From contig OY282559.1 in the NCBI GenBank assembly GCA_958295665.1, positions 260,406,245-260,470,244 on the forward strand: 64,000 bases of DNA. The letters run 5' to 3'. Below the pieces are notes generated by a model that was not told the DNA's origin, did not search any database, and worked only from the letters and a program-made list of their open reading frames with translations. This DNA comes from Tipula vernalis (Eukaryota > Arthropoda > Insecta > Diptera > Tipulidae). Below, piece by piece: positions 35,115-45,799 of the stretch. The translations under genes and the position numbers were made by a program. Numbering within the stretch: position 1 is the stretch's first letter; each line of letters begins with the position of its first letter.

Positions 35115-35200
35115 AAGTAACCAAAAAAATTTAAATATTTAATTAAAAATCTAAAAAAAGTTAAAAACAAAATAGCATTTAATTAATATTCAATAATCAT

Positions 35201-35288
35201 TTTCTGGTATAATTAATAATCGAAAAATTCTTCAAAAAAATCGCGCGATTTTTTTGAAGAATTTTTCGATTATTAATTTTACCAGAAA
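35201..35288. repeat. 88-bp palindrome without spacer
   Basis: Every base from 35201 to 35288 pairs with its mirror around 35244/35245 (centre TCGCGCGA) except one pair (35210/35279). It lies between the transposase stop and the right TIR array of the MULE and could extrude as a cruciform. Confidence 0.95.
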
Positions 35289-35398
35289 TGACGTTCGAGT
35301 AATTGTTGTTCGAGCAAATGTTTTCGGGCAAATGTTTTTCGAGAAAATGTTTTTCGAGGAAATGTTTTTCGAGCAAATGTCATGGAATCGGTCTGACT

Positions 35399-35785
35399 AC
35401 TGCGGTACAAAGCCAATGTACGATGCGGGGCTCCATCCCCCATCCTTTCCCAATGGCATTTTTGCAAGAGTATAGCGCTAGGTATTTTAAGCTCACTAAG
35501 GGTGCCGGGATATTTATCACGGACACCAATAGCAACATCATCCGCATAGGTAACCACCTTGAAGCCACTGTCCTCCAGTCTCAGCAACAGGTCATTTATG
35601 ACCAAGTTCCAAAGTAGGGGGAACACTACGCCATCATGTGGCGTACCTCTACTTGCAAATCTCCTGAAGGAGGATTCCCCAAAACTAGTATTTATGATCC
35701 AGCCTCTTAGCATCTGATCCAGTCCTTGAGTGATTCATCCACTCCCAGATCTGAAAGTGCCCGAGTTATAGCCCCTGGAAGCACA
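35399..35785 (-). pseudogene. LOA-like LINE reverse transcriptase fragment
   Basis: The minus strand encodes VLPGAITRALSDLGVDESLK (about 35710-35780), then MLRGWIINTSFGESS, SRGTPHDGVVFPLLWNLVIN (motif 4 of RT, with PHDG where PQGG is usual) and GFKVVTYADDVAIGVRD (35520-35570), which keeps the YADD catalytic pair. There is one frame slip near 35705. The open frame continuing below 35390 belongs to the Mutator-like element and is not part of this gene. The RT/RNase H junction is partly deleted. Confidence 0.85.
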
Positions 35786-35799
35786 TTACCCAAAGTATA

Positions 35800-36159
35800 T
35801 CTACATACAATATAACTGCTTTGTATCAATGAACGCGGATCAGACAAACTTAACAAATATAAAGCCTATTTTCAACTTCGCTACTTATGCCTCAATTCCA
35901 CTGTGAATCAAAGTTTGTCAGTAAAAATAACTTGAGATAAAAATATAAAATCGGTGGTTGTGTGAACGAGACACACAACGGAGTCAGTCAAGTTTTTACT
36001 TACAAAAAATGTGTATCTGTGTTAGTGCACTGAGGTCGAAATTAAAAAAAAGTATCAAATCGAGAACATTTTATGGCAGTCCAACTAATACATGTACATA
36101 AATATTGTGCACCGATGAAAAATATTTCTCGCACCCGCTGATAATTTTAATTGTTTGGT
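35800..36159. other. AT-rich spacer with an old repeat trace
   Basis: The stretch around 35915-35955 resembles 3550-3600. CAATTCCACTGTGA at about 35891 recurs inverted near 37345. No gene recognised. Confidence 0.4.
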
Positions 36160-36348
36160 ATTTTTATGGGAAAGATTTTTTTTAATTTTGTATTTTATGA
36201 CGGAAATAATTTGAATAAAATAATTCTGATATGAGTATTAATAATACTTAAATTTTTAGATTATTTTGAAACGCGAAAATAATCGAATTAACACTAATAC
36301 TTCATTTTTCTAATAATTTTTGGTTATTCTAGGTTATGTTTTTGTTTG

Positions 36349-36990
36349 ATGGGGGCGAGTAGCAGGGACAGCAGAGACGCAACGATTTCAGCAACAACGT
36401 CAAGCAACACTACCTACAGTTAGTACAAATTTGGGTGACCGCATGGGAACATGATGATGGAACGAAATCTCGCCCCCTCTCACAACCACCGATGGAAAAA
36501 ATGGTGGAGGGGAATAATAATAGTTGTTTACAGCTTTTCAGAAAAAGAGTTTGCGGTACGAGGAAATTTGTGATGTCATTGTGTCTTCTTACAGGTTGGA
36601 GCAGTAGATGAACTTTAAAATTGTTATTGTCTTGTGCTAGATAAATTACTAAAAAAAAAAAAAAAAAATATATATTACTAACAAATTTAAACTATCAACT
36701 ACTTAGGTGTCTGGAACCGGGTTGAGTCTTTGTTGCTAACATTCCTTTCCCATCCCTCGATCTTGTTATATGTAAAAAGGTGTACGACGGCGGCCTGGCC
36801 AGGGGCGGATATCACAAAATTAATTAGATGTGGTTATTGATGTGGCGCCTTTCTTTACGGGGTTTGGCTTCATGAAGAATGGTGTCGTGTTGTGTGTGTA
36901 ACATGGGTATAGTGTGGTGTGGTATTCGCATTTATAATACGGGAGACTTGCTTAATGCTTGATCGTACATCGCAATCAATCAATCAATCA
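36349..36990 (+). mobile_element. 642-bp retroposon with 5S-rRNA-like head (candidate SINE3 class)
   Basis: A 23-bp duplication (36326-36348 and 36991-37013, starting ATTCTAGGTT) bounds the insert. It ends in repeats of TCAA, as expected for a LINE-mobilised retroposon. It has no long open frame and is much less AT-rich than its surroundings. Positions 54-103 of the insert resemble the 5S rRNA internal promoter (next entry). An internal run of 18 A at about 36651-36668 suggests a composite body. The 3-prime half (from about 36710) probably copies the tail of the partner LINE, which I cannot identify. Alternatives are a 5-prime truncated LINE with a chance 5S-like stretch. Confidence 0.75.
36402..36451 (+). 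promoter_or_regulatory. 5S-type internal pol III promoter (box A to box C) candidate
   Basis: Compared, from memory, with Drosophila 5S rRNA, 34 of 50 positions match without gaps, from AAGCA through GTTAGTAC to GACCGC-TGGGAACA. In 5S rRNA the AAGCA starts at nucleotide 54; here it is nucleotide 54 of the insert. This is the region bound by TFIIIA. The segment before it matches poorly. Confidence 0.55.
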
Positions 36991-37230
36991 ATTCTAGGTT
37001 ATGTTTTTGTTTGCTGTCAAAACACTAAGGAAATTTTAAAGTTTGCAATTTTTATGGTAAAGTCTAATGAGTGATCGAAAATATTCGAAAAAATAATTCT
37101 GATGTGAGCATTAATAATAATTAATTTTTTAGATTATTTTGAATCGTAAAAATACTCGAATTAACACTAATTCATAATTTTTTTAAATAATTCTTGCTTA
37201 TGTTTTTGTTTGCTGTCAAGATGTATCCAT

Positions 37231-39495
37231 AAAATTTGCTATAAATAAAACAATAACAAAATTCTTTGTCTTTGTCTCTCTGATGGATTTTTTTTTTTTT
37301 GTCTTCTTCCAACTTCAAGTCAGCTCAGTCAATTTTTCACAGTGGAATTGGGGCTTTCCTTTTTCAAAAGTTTCGCACCACTAAATTTATTTTATTTAAT
37401 TAAGTTTCATAGTTCAGATATTTGTTTTGGTTTTCCAAGATAGCTTTGATAATTTCAAAGCAGTGTGAACAGCATTTTACTAAAAAATGTCGACTTGTAG
37501 TTCAATGCTAAATATTGTAGTAACTTTGCTAAATATCTTGAAAAACGAACATGGACAAAAATATCTCAAGTAAAAGCTGTTCAATTGTTTACGTACAATA
37601 CATTGCTTCACCCCTCGAAACCGTACAACCTTTCCAGTGAATACATTTTTCAGAAACGCTTGATTTTCGAGATAATTCAACACACGGTACAAGCTTAGAG
37701 GCGCTTTTTCTCGATAATATTTGAGTATTGCGCGCTACTATTTTCAGGGTAAACTATGTGTGTAAGTTATATTCACATACAGACACGCTTATCTAAATCG
37801 GTGACTCCACGAGCGTGCTTTTCAATGTTTAGTGCACACCTGACAAATGAAGCGATATCTCATTTTATAACTGAACCCTACTTTTGTCGCTTCGAAATTT
37901 CACCTTTTATTCCTAATTTAATTTTAGTTCTTTTCATTGAACGATAAATCAAATCAGTTGTTTTTTTGTTAAAGCCAATATTTAGGAATTCATTTTCTTA
38001 TTTTATTTAATGAAGTTTGAATAAGAACCATCCCGTGCTTTAGTTTTATTCAATACTATATCTTAACATTTAAAGGCGAGTTATAATGACATAAGAAGTT
38101 AACACAACAAAGAAATGATGTATATTAATGAACTTTTTATAACATACAAAAATTTTATTATCACCTTGTTACCAAAATATTGGTTTTACTTCAAAATTGT
38201 ACAACCCAACATATACATATGTACTGACGAAATAGCAACTTTATATGTCACGCAAAACATAATTCAATTCACCCTAATTTTGGCTAAACAGCAAATTAAT
38301 TTAAATTTATCTAATTAACATTTTGAGACAGACTCGTACTCTATGTGTTGTACGTAACATTGGCAAAATAACGATACCTCTCTATGTAAACCTTTGCACC
38401 AGTCACGCAAACCATATTTGCGTGTCGTTTCATCTCAGTTGGAATAGTTTGTATAGTATTTTTCAAGCATCTAACGCTAATGTGTTTGTGTACACGCAGA
38501 ATATTGATTATGCTGTACTTACCTATAAAAGTTGTTATTAATTTAATTATAAAACGTGTGCACGATTTAAAACTGAAGTTTACACTTTGTGTCGATCAAA
38601 TAAAAAAATTATTGATTTACCAAAATCATGTTGTCCAATCGTATGTTTCCTATACACAATAATGAGTAATACAATTTTTTTCGGTCTTTTGAGTTTTTGA
38701 CATTGAGTTTGCATATTTTAAATGCAAATTTCGATTCTTGGTATCCTGGTTAAAACATAACACCAAAAATAACTTATGAACATTCTCAATTCTCCACTCA
38801 CAACATTATACATAGCCTATTCAGAGTAAATAATACAAAGAAAGAGGGTGCGTTTCTCACATTTTTGATTAATTTTTCAAATATAAGGCAACCAAGATAT
38901 TTGTGTTTAATTCAAATTGTGACTAACATTGTTTATACCCAAACAAACAAAGACACATATTATATTAAATGACCACTGCCCAGTTTTGGAAATTCATCGT
39001 CACCAATTTGTGTTTTCCTTTTTATATTTTGCCGTATAAAGTTTATACGAGATTGGTTTAAAACATTTTTTGATTTCATTTGATGTTTTAATTAATTATA
39101 AATTATGAATTAATTTGATTTTTACTAAACCAGTTGTGTGCTGGCAGCGTGTGTGGTTTTTTATTGTCAATTGTAATTTTTTTTTTGTTCTAAACTCGCC
39201 ACATCATTACACTTACATATACGAGTACAAATTATATTGATTTCTTGTTGTTAGTCTTTATTCTAATAATGTAATAATGTTAAACCAAATTTATCTCTAA
39301 TCCGCAAACTAAATATTGTTATTGTGCTGTTACATATAATAAAGTGTGTTTTTATTAAATATGAGCCCATCAGTAAAAGAAATAGAATTAGAGGTTTATT
39401 TTATATTGAAATGTTACTTATTATTGCAAAATTGATATCCAATACAAAATTGCCCATCGAGAGTAACATTACATTTCTAAACATAAAAATAAAAA
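37231..39495. other. AT-rich spacer
   Basis: No recognised gene. Several short open frames (for example 37756-37947 and 38323-38541) have no familiar motif or codon pattern. Confidence 0.4.
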
Positions 39496-39810
39496 CGTAA
39501 AATCCAAGTCGCTGTGGATGATTCGACACCAAGCATACTCGGTTCTTTCTTCAACCCTGTTTTTGATCTTGATGTTTTAGCAACCACCTTCAACACTGTA
39601 TACTCTTTTGCAGATGATAGAACTCCGTCTTCTCATTACACTTTCCAAAATGCTTTATTGTTTCGAGCTGCGACGGTTGAAAGCAAGCGAATTATAGTGG
39701 GATTTTTACTCGCACAGGATATCAATTCAATCAACAGTTGGAGCATTTATATTAGAGTGAAGTTTAATATTTTCGTCAACACGAGTATAAAACTTAAAGT
39801 AAATAAATAG
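39496..39810 (+). pseudogene. non-LTR reverse transcriptase scrap
   Basis: The open frame from 39514 contains an RT-like run: STPSILGSFFNPVFDLDVL occupies the place of the PQGSVLSPTLFLL block, followed by NTVYSFADDRTPSSHYTF with the FADD catalytic pair, and QDINSINSW further on. This order resembles CR1/Jockey-type insect RTs. The motif residues around it are eroded and nothing upstream or downstream continues it. Medium-low confidence. Confidence 0.45.
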
Positions 39811-41990
39811 AGAGTAAGAGTGGCTTTCAAACAATTTGTAAGTTCCTCTTTAATTCTTGAGAACTTTTAACTATTTACAAGGCATATATTCGGCCACGCA
39901 TGGCGTATAATTCTCACATCTGCATAGTGGCACCTCATAGCCATTTGAGTATTATCAACCTTGCGGTTTCATTACCGACCCATCGATAACTAACCCTTTA
40001 CTTTTCTAACTAAAGAGATAATGCCATGTAAATGTTAGAACTTAAATTTGTTTTTTTTTCTCGCTAAAAGCTACGAGATTTTCATGCCAAACCACACTAC
40101 GACGAGCTATACCGGTCATGTGATTAAAATTATAGTTGACACATTGTTCATCGGTCACGAGTTAACTCACCCGGTTAAAATTGTTTTTGTTCATAAGAGT
40201 TTGTAAATGATGGCTAGTTAAATACTTTTTTATTGCACAATTTTTGACAATTAATTCATAGCGGAAGGGGTTAATTTGTTTAAAAACCAGCAAGAATATG
40301 ATTGGTAAAAAAAATGTTGAGATGTTTGAAACCATCGCTAGTAAGGAACTTAATTTAAAAATAGCTGAAACGGACGAAAATATGTCAATAGAGGAAGATG
40401 AATCATCATCGCAGGTAACACTGCTACTGCATTAGCAACATTAACGGTGCAGGAAAATTTGAATTTGGTAATAAAAAGGAAAACAAGCGTCCCAGTGTTT
40501 ATATTTGTGACAATTTTTATTAAAACAAAAAACACCCCTTGAACAATTTCAGCTTTTAGTGAAATGTTGTACTAAAGTACATTTTTTAGTTCGGCCAAAA
40601 AGTTTGAAATCTGAATGACGTATACTAAATACAATGTGTTTCAGAGCACACTTTGAGAAATTATTATACTCCTAAGCCGTCGTAGTTTCCATTGGAGATC
40701 TATCTGTATAAGAAATATTTTGTACACACAAATAAACAATAAAAAAAAATTTTTTTTTTTTAAATATTTTATTTATTAAAATTAGAAAATGTTTTCGATC
40801 ACATCTTCAGTTTTTCTTTACAACTGAAAAGTTGCAAAGGAAAACTGAAGATGATCACTTTGTGATTGAAATAAGAATTAAATAAGGAGATTAAACAAAT
40901 CCATAACGTAATTCTTCTGATTATAATTTCATAGCGTTAAACTTCCTAAGCAAAAGCAAATATTGATAGCAGGTACACCAAAAACTTAATTAACTAATAT
41001 TTATTGGTGATTGATACACCAAAATAACTGCTCAGTATCTCAGAAACGAAAGACATACACCAATTTTGATCAAAGATTCGCAAAGAGCAGGCTCTGCTTA
41101 GTAATAATAATCAATCCTAAACTCAAAAACGTCAATTTTGAAGATATAACAATGTTTCCCGTAGAAAACAAATGATTAAGAATCAAAGATTTAAGCGGAG
41201 AAGTGTTAGGGCGGTTTTGAGTTACAAGAAGCTAGATTAATCTGAAAAATCAGAATATGGTATTTTCGGAAACCGAAAAATTCAATCTAAAAAATGAAAA
41301 ATTAAGAAACAGCGACAAAACCTCTCAGATCGGTCTGAGCGGAAAAACTAAACAGCTTTTCAACACTCAGATCAATCAGATCGATCAGAGAGGAAATAAG
41401 AAACACAGCTTCAATCGGTCGTGAATGGCTTGGTGTCGCTAAAAAAAGAAAACGGTAGACAGGCAGTATGATATAGCCACTCATTTTAAATCGAGAAGAT
41501 TAGAAATTAGCTCCGATTTAAGGTTAAAGCTAAAAAGAGGGTAAGATTAAGGTTAAGATTAAGATTTGGTTTAATTTTTCCAACAACAGGTACCTTTGTT
41601 ATGCTATAACAATCACAGTAACGTAATCATAAAATCGAAGTAGTAAAATCGATTGATAATTAGCAGGCCATACATCGACTCATTAACAACCCATTTAGTA
41701 AAATAATAATCAGTAATGTAAAAGTTGAGATTATTATAAAGCCGGCTGTGTATTTGGTTTATATCTATCTATCTATCTTTTTAAACGAACAATAATTGTA
41801 TATCTGTAAATTTTTTCTCGAAAACGGCACTATAATTGTTTCTGAAAATTGGCATACTACCATTTTCCGGTGTGAAAAAACGATCTAGATAGGTCACGAC
41901 TTTGGGAAAATCGTTTAGGGCCTTAATTTTGGAAAAACATTTTTCATATGAATGACATCACAAATACTTGGAATAGTTATAACAAATGTT
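39811..41990. other. AT-rich spacer
   Basis: It holds the hairpin at 40797-40858. An open frame at 40298-40432 (starting MIGKKNVEMFE, acidic end) is not recognised. GATC/CAGATCG-rich phrases occur at 41325-41395. No clear gene. Confidence 0.4.
40797..40858. repeat. 28-bp-stem hairpin
   Basis: GATCACATCTTCAGTTTTTC at 40797 continues to ACAACT and pairs with AGTTGC...AACTGAAGATGATC on the other side of a GAAA loop. There are about two mismatches and a short bulge in the stem. Confidence 0.75.
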
Positions 41991-41999
41991 GACCTGTTT

Positions 42000-42260
42000 G
42001 CGACGACCGAGCATAAATCTCAATCGCAAACGTTCGTTGGCGTCGACCTTCGTACACCTGTCACGTAGCATTTTCCCGTGTTAAACGACAAAATAGCTTG
42101 AAAGTTCTGTTACCACCTGAAAATGAACGTCGCACGTAGAATGTTGTGTGGAAAGAAGCATTGAACGCTCCTGATGAAACTTCTATAAGTCTTGATAGTG
42201 ACAGCGACGACGGTTACCTCGGCAACATCGATTTTTATGTCTCACTCGAATAAAATAAAA
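42000..42260 (+). pseudogene. coding-like remnant of unknown family
   Basis: One frame reads VKRQNSLKVLLPPENERRT, a stop, then KEALNAPDETSISLDSDSDD and GYLGNIDFYVSLE before a stop at about 42250, followed by AATAAAATAAAA. The region is richer in G and C than its neighbours and has coding-like acidic and serine composition. I do not recognise the family and no start or upstream exon is visible. Confidence 0.25.
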
Positions 42261-42269
42261 TGAAATTAA

Positions 42270-42270
<1 letters not shown>

Positions 42271-42301
<31 letters not shown>
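42271..42301 (+). repeat. poly(T) run of about 31 bases
   Basis: An uninterrupted T run. It could be the A tail of a minus-strand retrocopy, but no copied gene is recognised on either side. Confidence 0.8.
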
Positions 42302-42304
<3 letters not shown>

Positions 42305-42630
42305 TAGGCTTGGCTCCTACATAAAAAAAGAGCCATATCGCCAAAAATTAATTTAATTAAAATTAAAGTTGTTTTGCGAAAGAGAGTTTGTTTTGCGAAA
42401 GAGATTAAAAAAACTGTCTTTCTTTTCACCGAGCGAAACTCGATCCCCTGGTACTTTGTATAAAATAAAGTATTATTGTTAATAACATATTCGTTCATAC
42501 GTTCTGATAATTTTCAAATGACGTTATTTTGCTTTAGAAGGAACGAATGGACGAATGAACAAAGGCAACCAAAAATAAGGTAACCCAAAAAAAAATCTGT
42601 CACATTAATAATCTTGATGTGATTTTCTGC

Positions 42631-42743
42631 TTGCAACCAAAAAACAGACTCCGAGCAGAAAACGAGTGAAAAAAAACACAACTTCAAAAAAAAAAACTAA
42701 TTTTTTGCTCGTCTTTTGCACGAAGTCTGTTTTTTTGTTGCAA
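42631..42743. repeat. imperfect hairpin with 36-bp arms
   Basis: TTGCAACCAAAAAACAGACT at 42631, continuing to AACGAG, pairs with CTCGTCTTTTGCACGAAGTC and onward to GTTGCAA (42708-42743). The spacer is about 41 bases and there are several mismatches. Confidence 0.7.
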
Positions 42744-42749
42744 CTGGAA

Positions 42750-43972
42750 AACCACATAAAAAATATTCCTTGTGGTTTTTCTAAGTCGGGAATAAACCAT
42801 TTTAGTCATCTAAAATTTATTCAATTACTAAATTATTATAAATTATAATGTATGTAATGAAATGACATTTACTTAATGACAAAGTTTAAAGTTGAGTCAT
42901 TCTGCATTCCACACAAGTTTACATCGCAAGTCACATTGACCTCTAAATACCTTTAATTTGACACACATGTATATCACACATTTTGAAATAATACATTGAC
43001 ATGAAAAATTCAATAAATTCATAATTTTCATATTTTGGGAAATTTTTGTGCTCTGGCAAAACAATATGAACTTTGGGTAAACTACATTAACATTTTGTCG
43101 ATTTCTCACCGCATACGCCTTCTCCCATTCTACTACAATAAATTTAATACTTTCTTAAAGAATATTTTCTCCTATAATGACCATGCTTTAGTATATATGC
43201 ATGCACACATGAAATATGATATTAAATGTATTTTAATACTACGATAAAAATATTATCCTACTCGAAAGTGGAAACAAAAAATTTAAATCTCAAAAATTTG
43301 CAATACCAACATATTTAAGTGTAGTATAAGTATAGAACTTTTTATATAGAACACCAGATTTAATTAAAGTTCTCTTTAAAATGATTAAGTGCATGTGGAA
43401 TAATTATTCTAAAAAAAAAAATATTTATATTCTTAAATTTGAATTTAATCATCAATACAAGGAAAATAAAATAAAATAATTAAAATTTACTTAATATATG
43501 ACTAATGTACGAATAAATTTGCATAGCATAAAAAGTCTGTATTAGGTAACCTTTTAATTGATTGATCAATACCTATTACTATACTTATACCTCTTTATAC
43601 ACGAGTACACATCCATTATACGAGTATGTAGGTACCCCATACGAGTATATCTATAGCTGTTTAATGTGTATATAATGACTAGAATTTTTTGTAATATGAC
43701 ATGTTTGTTTTAAATTTTTGTTAGGTGTCGTGTTGTATGTTGTGTTGTGTGTAGACAAAGATTATCGTGACAAGTGAATTACGGAATAATTTAGCTTAGC
43801 AGAGTACGTTCTCTATATTTTTGGTGAATAAACGTTGATGACGTATTTTAATGTAAATTAAATTTATTAAAAGTTTACCGATTTTTGAATTTAAATAAAA
43901 ATAGGATTAAAGGTCACGCAATTGTCAATTCCCTATCTGAAATATGTATTTGTCCTTCTCTAATGGTTTAAA
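42750..43972. other. AT-rich spacer
   Basis: No recognised feature. ACGAGTA phrases recur at 43600-43650. Confidence 0.4.
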
Positions 43973-44408
43973 GCATTGACCAGCGAGTCTTTAAGAAATT
44001 TAAGTAAGAATGCGACCATAGGAAGATGCATGTTATTGACCAGCGAAACTTTAAGAACTTTTCGTTCAGTTTCGTTAAATTTGAATTGTCATTTAACATT
44101 CTTTAACAAGAGCGAAAATTACCGCCCAAACTGAAGGAAGAAACGTCAAACAGTGAAACATTGTCTATTTATATTTTATTAATTAAAATAATGTCTTATA
44201 TATATTTTAAATATGTTCATAATATATTATGTAGCGTTGTGACAAAAAAATTATTGTTTTCAAATACAATTACAAATATTCTTTGTTTTTTGTTATCAAA
44301 TCGTGTTACGGATTCGCTGGGCGATCTGTCAAAATTTCCTTAACAATACATTTTCGTTAAATTCTGTAAGGTTTTATTACGGATGCTTAAAGACTCGCTG
44401 GTCAATGC
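43973..44408. mobile_element. 436-bp MITE
   Basis: GCATTGACCAGCGAGTCTTT at 43973 (23 bp to AAG at 43995) is repeated exactly inverted at 44386-44408. A third, imperfect copy (ATTGACCAGCGAAACTTTAA) lies at about 44034. No coding capacity; the flanking duplication is not clear. Confidence 0.7.
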
Positions 44409-45397
44409 TTTTGTAGCTTTCCATTTACAAATTCCAAGTACTTGGAAGTACTTAAATGTGCCTTGACTAAGGTTTCAAATGAAAAACAAATAATTTTTTG
44501 ACAACTAACAAATCATCAACTTACGAGTAAATAATTTATCAAAGACACCGACAACAAGTACTTGAAGTGCGTAAATAGCACAGGCAAAGAAAGAAAAACA
44601 TAATTGTAACTCGAAAAAAAATGTGTGCAGACCTTAAACTTTGGTTATAGGTTCAAAATAGGCTAAAGTTCACGAAACAAAAAAGTTTAGGAGTTTTATG
44701 GATCCGCGGAAACGTGTAGGAGGTGAAAAGGTGTATTTTTAATTAAAAAATCGATGTTCCTCTATTTTCTCGGGAAATATGGCATTTACAAAAAAATAAA
44801 GTGTTTTTAAATTAATTTTATAGCAATAATTAACGGAAATACGGTCATTTTTCAATCATCAAAGTTTGCTCGAACAAAGTCTATTACGCCATTTATTGCT
44901 GCAGTTTGAACTTCGCATTTGCTACATTCAAACCCTTCGCAAATTGTATACATTACAGAACATTTTAAACCTGCTTCCATGCATTTGCATTGTAATGTGG
45001 AGCAGTTTCCTGTACACCCACATGCTATTAAATCTAAAACGTCTTTTGCTGCAGCATCTTAAGTGGTTTGGACTGGTTGCAGGATATCTCCTCTTTTTCC
45101 TATTGCTACTCTTCGGGGAACTTTTCATTTTCAAGCTATTTTTGCACCTGATAATATGTTCTGTATGAGTGTTATGCTGCATCAGCAGCCGTTGGAGACA
45201 ATTATTCCAAATTAGCATTTTTTTTTTTTTGAAGCAATTGTTGAAACATGTGAAATCTATGCTCGTCTAGTGTTATATTTTTTTACAATATTCCATACAG
45301 ACTCAAAAAATACTCTCTCCTGCCTCTTTACTTAATTTAAAGAAGAATTTTCATACAAAAAGCCGTTACAGCATTTTGCTATCGAAGTAAACCATTT
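44409..45397. other. spacer with unassigned open frames
   Basis: Overlapping frames at 44866-45168 (plus, leucine-rich) and 44928-45218 (minus, basic) have no family I recognise. Confidence 0.35.
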
Positions 45398-45790
45398 CTA
45401 AACAGTTTTATAGTTCTTTTTTCCTTTATTGTACTGAGCGCTCATCGTGGTATAGCCGCTTATCGCTTGAGCTAAAAGTAACCACTGTTTTGTATTATTG
45501 TACTGTCCTTGCAAATCTATTGACGAATATAGTTTTGATTTTGTTCTACCAATTTTTGGTTTGTAAAACATTACGCCTCTATTTTCAGGAGTAAATGCTA
45601 TTAGAAGAACGAACAGATCAACATCTTGCCCAACTATTGTTGTTGTGAAGTGTGACAATCAATTTGTCGGCATCATCACAAGCTTGATCGACTTTGATGT
45701 TATTATCAGTAAATATTTTCATTAACAATCGAGTAAGTTGTTTTTCGTTCTCAGTATGTGACAAAAACTTTTCTTAGCTTATGCTCGGCT
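45398..45790 (-). pseudogene. PIN/XPG-like nuclease fragment of a repeat-encoded protein
   Basis: On the minus strand, KVDQACDDADKLIV (about 45670-45710) is followed, after a frame slip, by TTIVGQDVDLFVLLIAFTP (about 45590-45645) and AISGYTTMSAQYNKGKK (about 45410-45460). The spacing and acidic positions fit a PIN-like nuclease of XPG/FEN1 type: DAD, then EDxDLLVLL, then GCDTTS-GKGK, with Q for E and GYTT for GCDT here. Similar proteins are common in insect repeats, and XPG-like nucleases are reported in Academ-type DNA transposons. That assignment is inference. The fragment is short, shifted and missing key residues. Confidence 0.45.
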
Positions 45791-45799
45791 TAGCTTATA

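Larger units (their letters stand above)
32419..35389 (+). mobile_element. Mutator-like element (MULE), 2971 bp, with repeat-built TIRs
   Basis: A perfect 9-bp target duplication GGTCTGACT flanks it (32410-32418 and 35390-35398), the MULE hallmark. The terminal inverted repeats (about 32419-32580 and 35287-35389) are arrays of a 15-17 bp unit, ACATTT(A/G)CTCGAAAA and variants, in opposite orientation at the two ends. It encodes a FLYWCH/MULE transposase. An 88-bp palindrome lies just inside the right TIR. A truncated Jockey LINE inserted into it later (32655-33590). Confidence 0.92.
31161..35785 (-). mobile_element. LOA/I-type LINE, 5-prime truncated, with 14-bp TSD
   Basis: The target duplication TTACCCAAAGTATA occurs at 31147-31160 and 35786-35799. 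The element runs on the minus strand: an RT fragment (35785 to about 35400), then the C-terminal RNase H and zinc finger part (32402-31253) and a 3-prime end with an AACCTAACC tail. The Mutator-like element at 32419-35389 was inserted later; without it the LINE is about 1.65 kb. The 3-prime stub at 51619-51680 is the same family. Confidence 0.9.
36160..37230 (+). repeat. diverged tandem duplication (about 220 bp) interrupted by a retroposon
   Basis: The unit with AATAATTCTGATATGAG, TTTTTAGATTATTTTGAA, CGAATTAACACTAAT and TTATGTTTTTGTTTG (about 36210-36348) recurs at about 37090-37215. The retroposon at 36349-36990 inserted in the first copy. Confidence 0.8.

Noticed and set aside
40298..40432. 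Short acidic ORF followed by a GT donor-like site
   Set aside because: No recognisable peptide and no partner exon.
42271..42301. Poly(A) tail of a processed pseudogene on the minus strand
   Set aside because: No copied exon sequence or target duplication found beside the T run.
44866..45168. Leucine-rich plus-strand ORF resembling a membrane protein
   Set aside because: No start context, no homology recognised, fully overlapped by an equally unconvincing minus-strand ORF.
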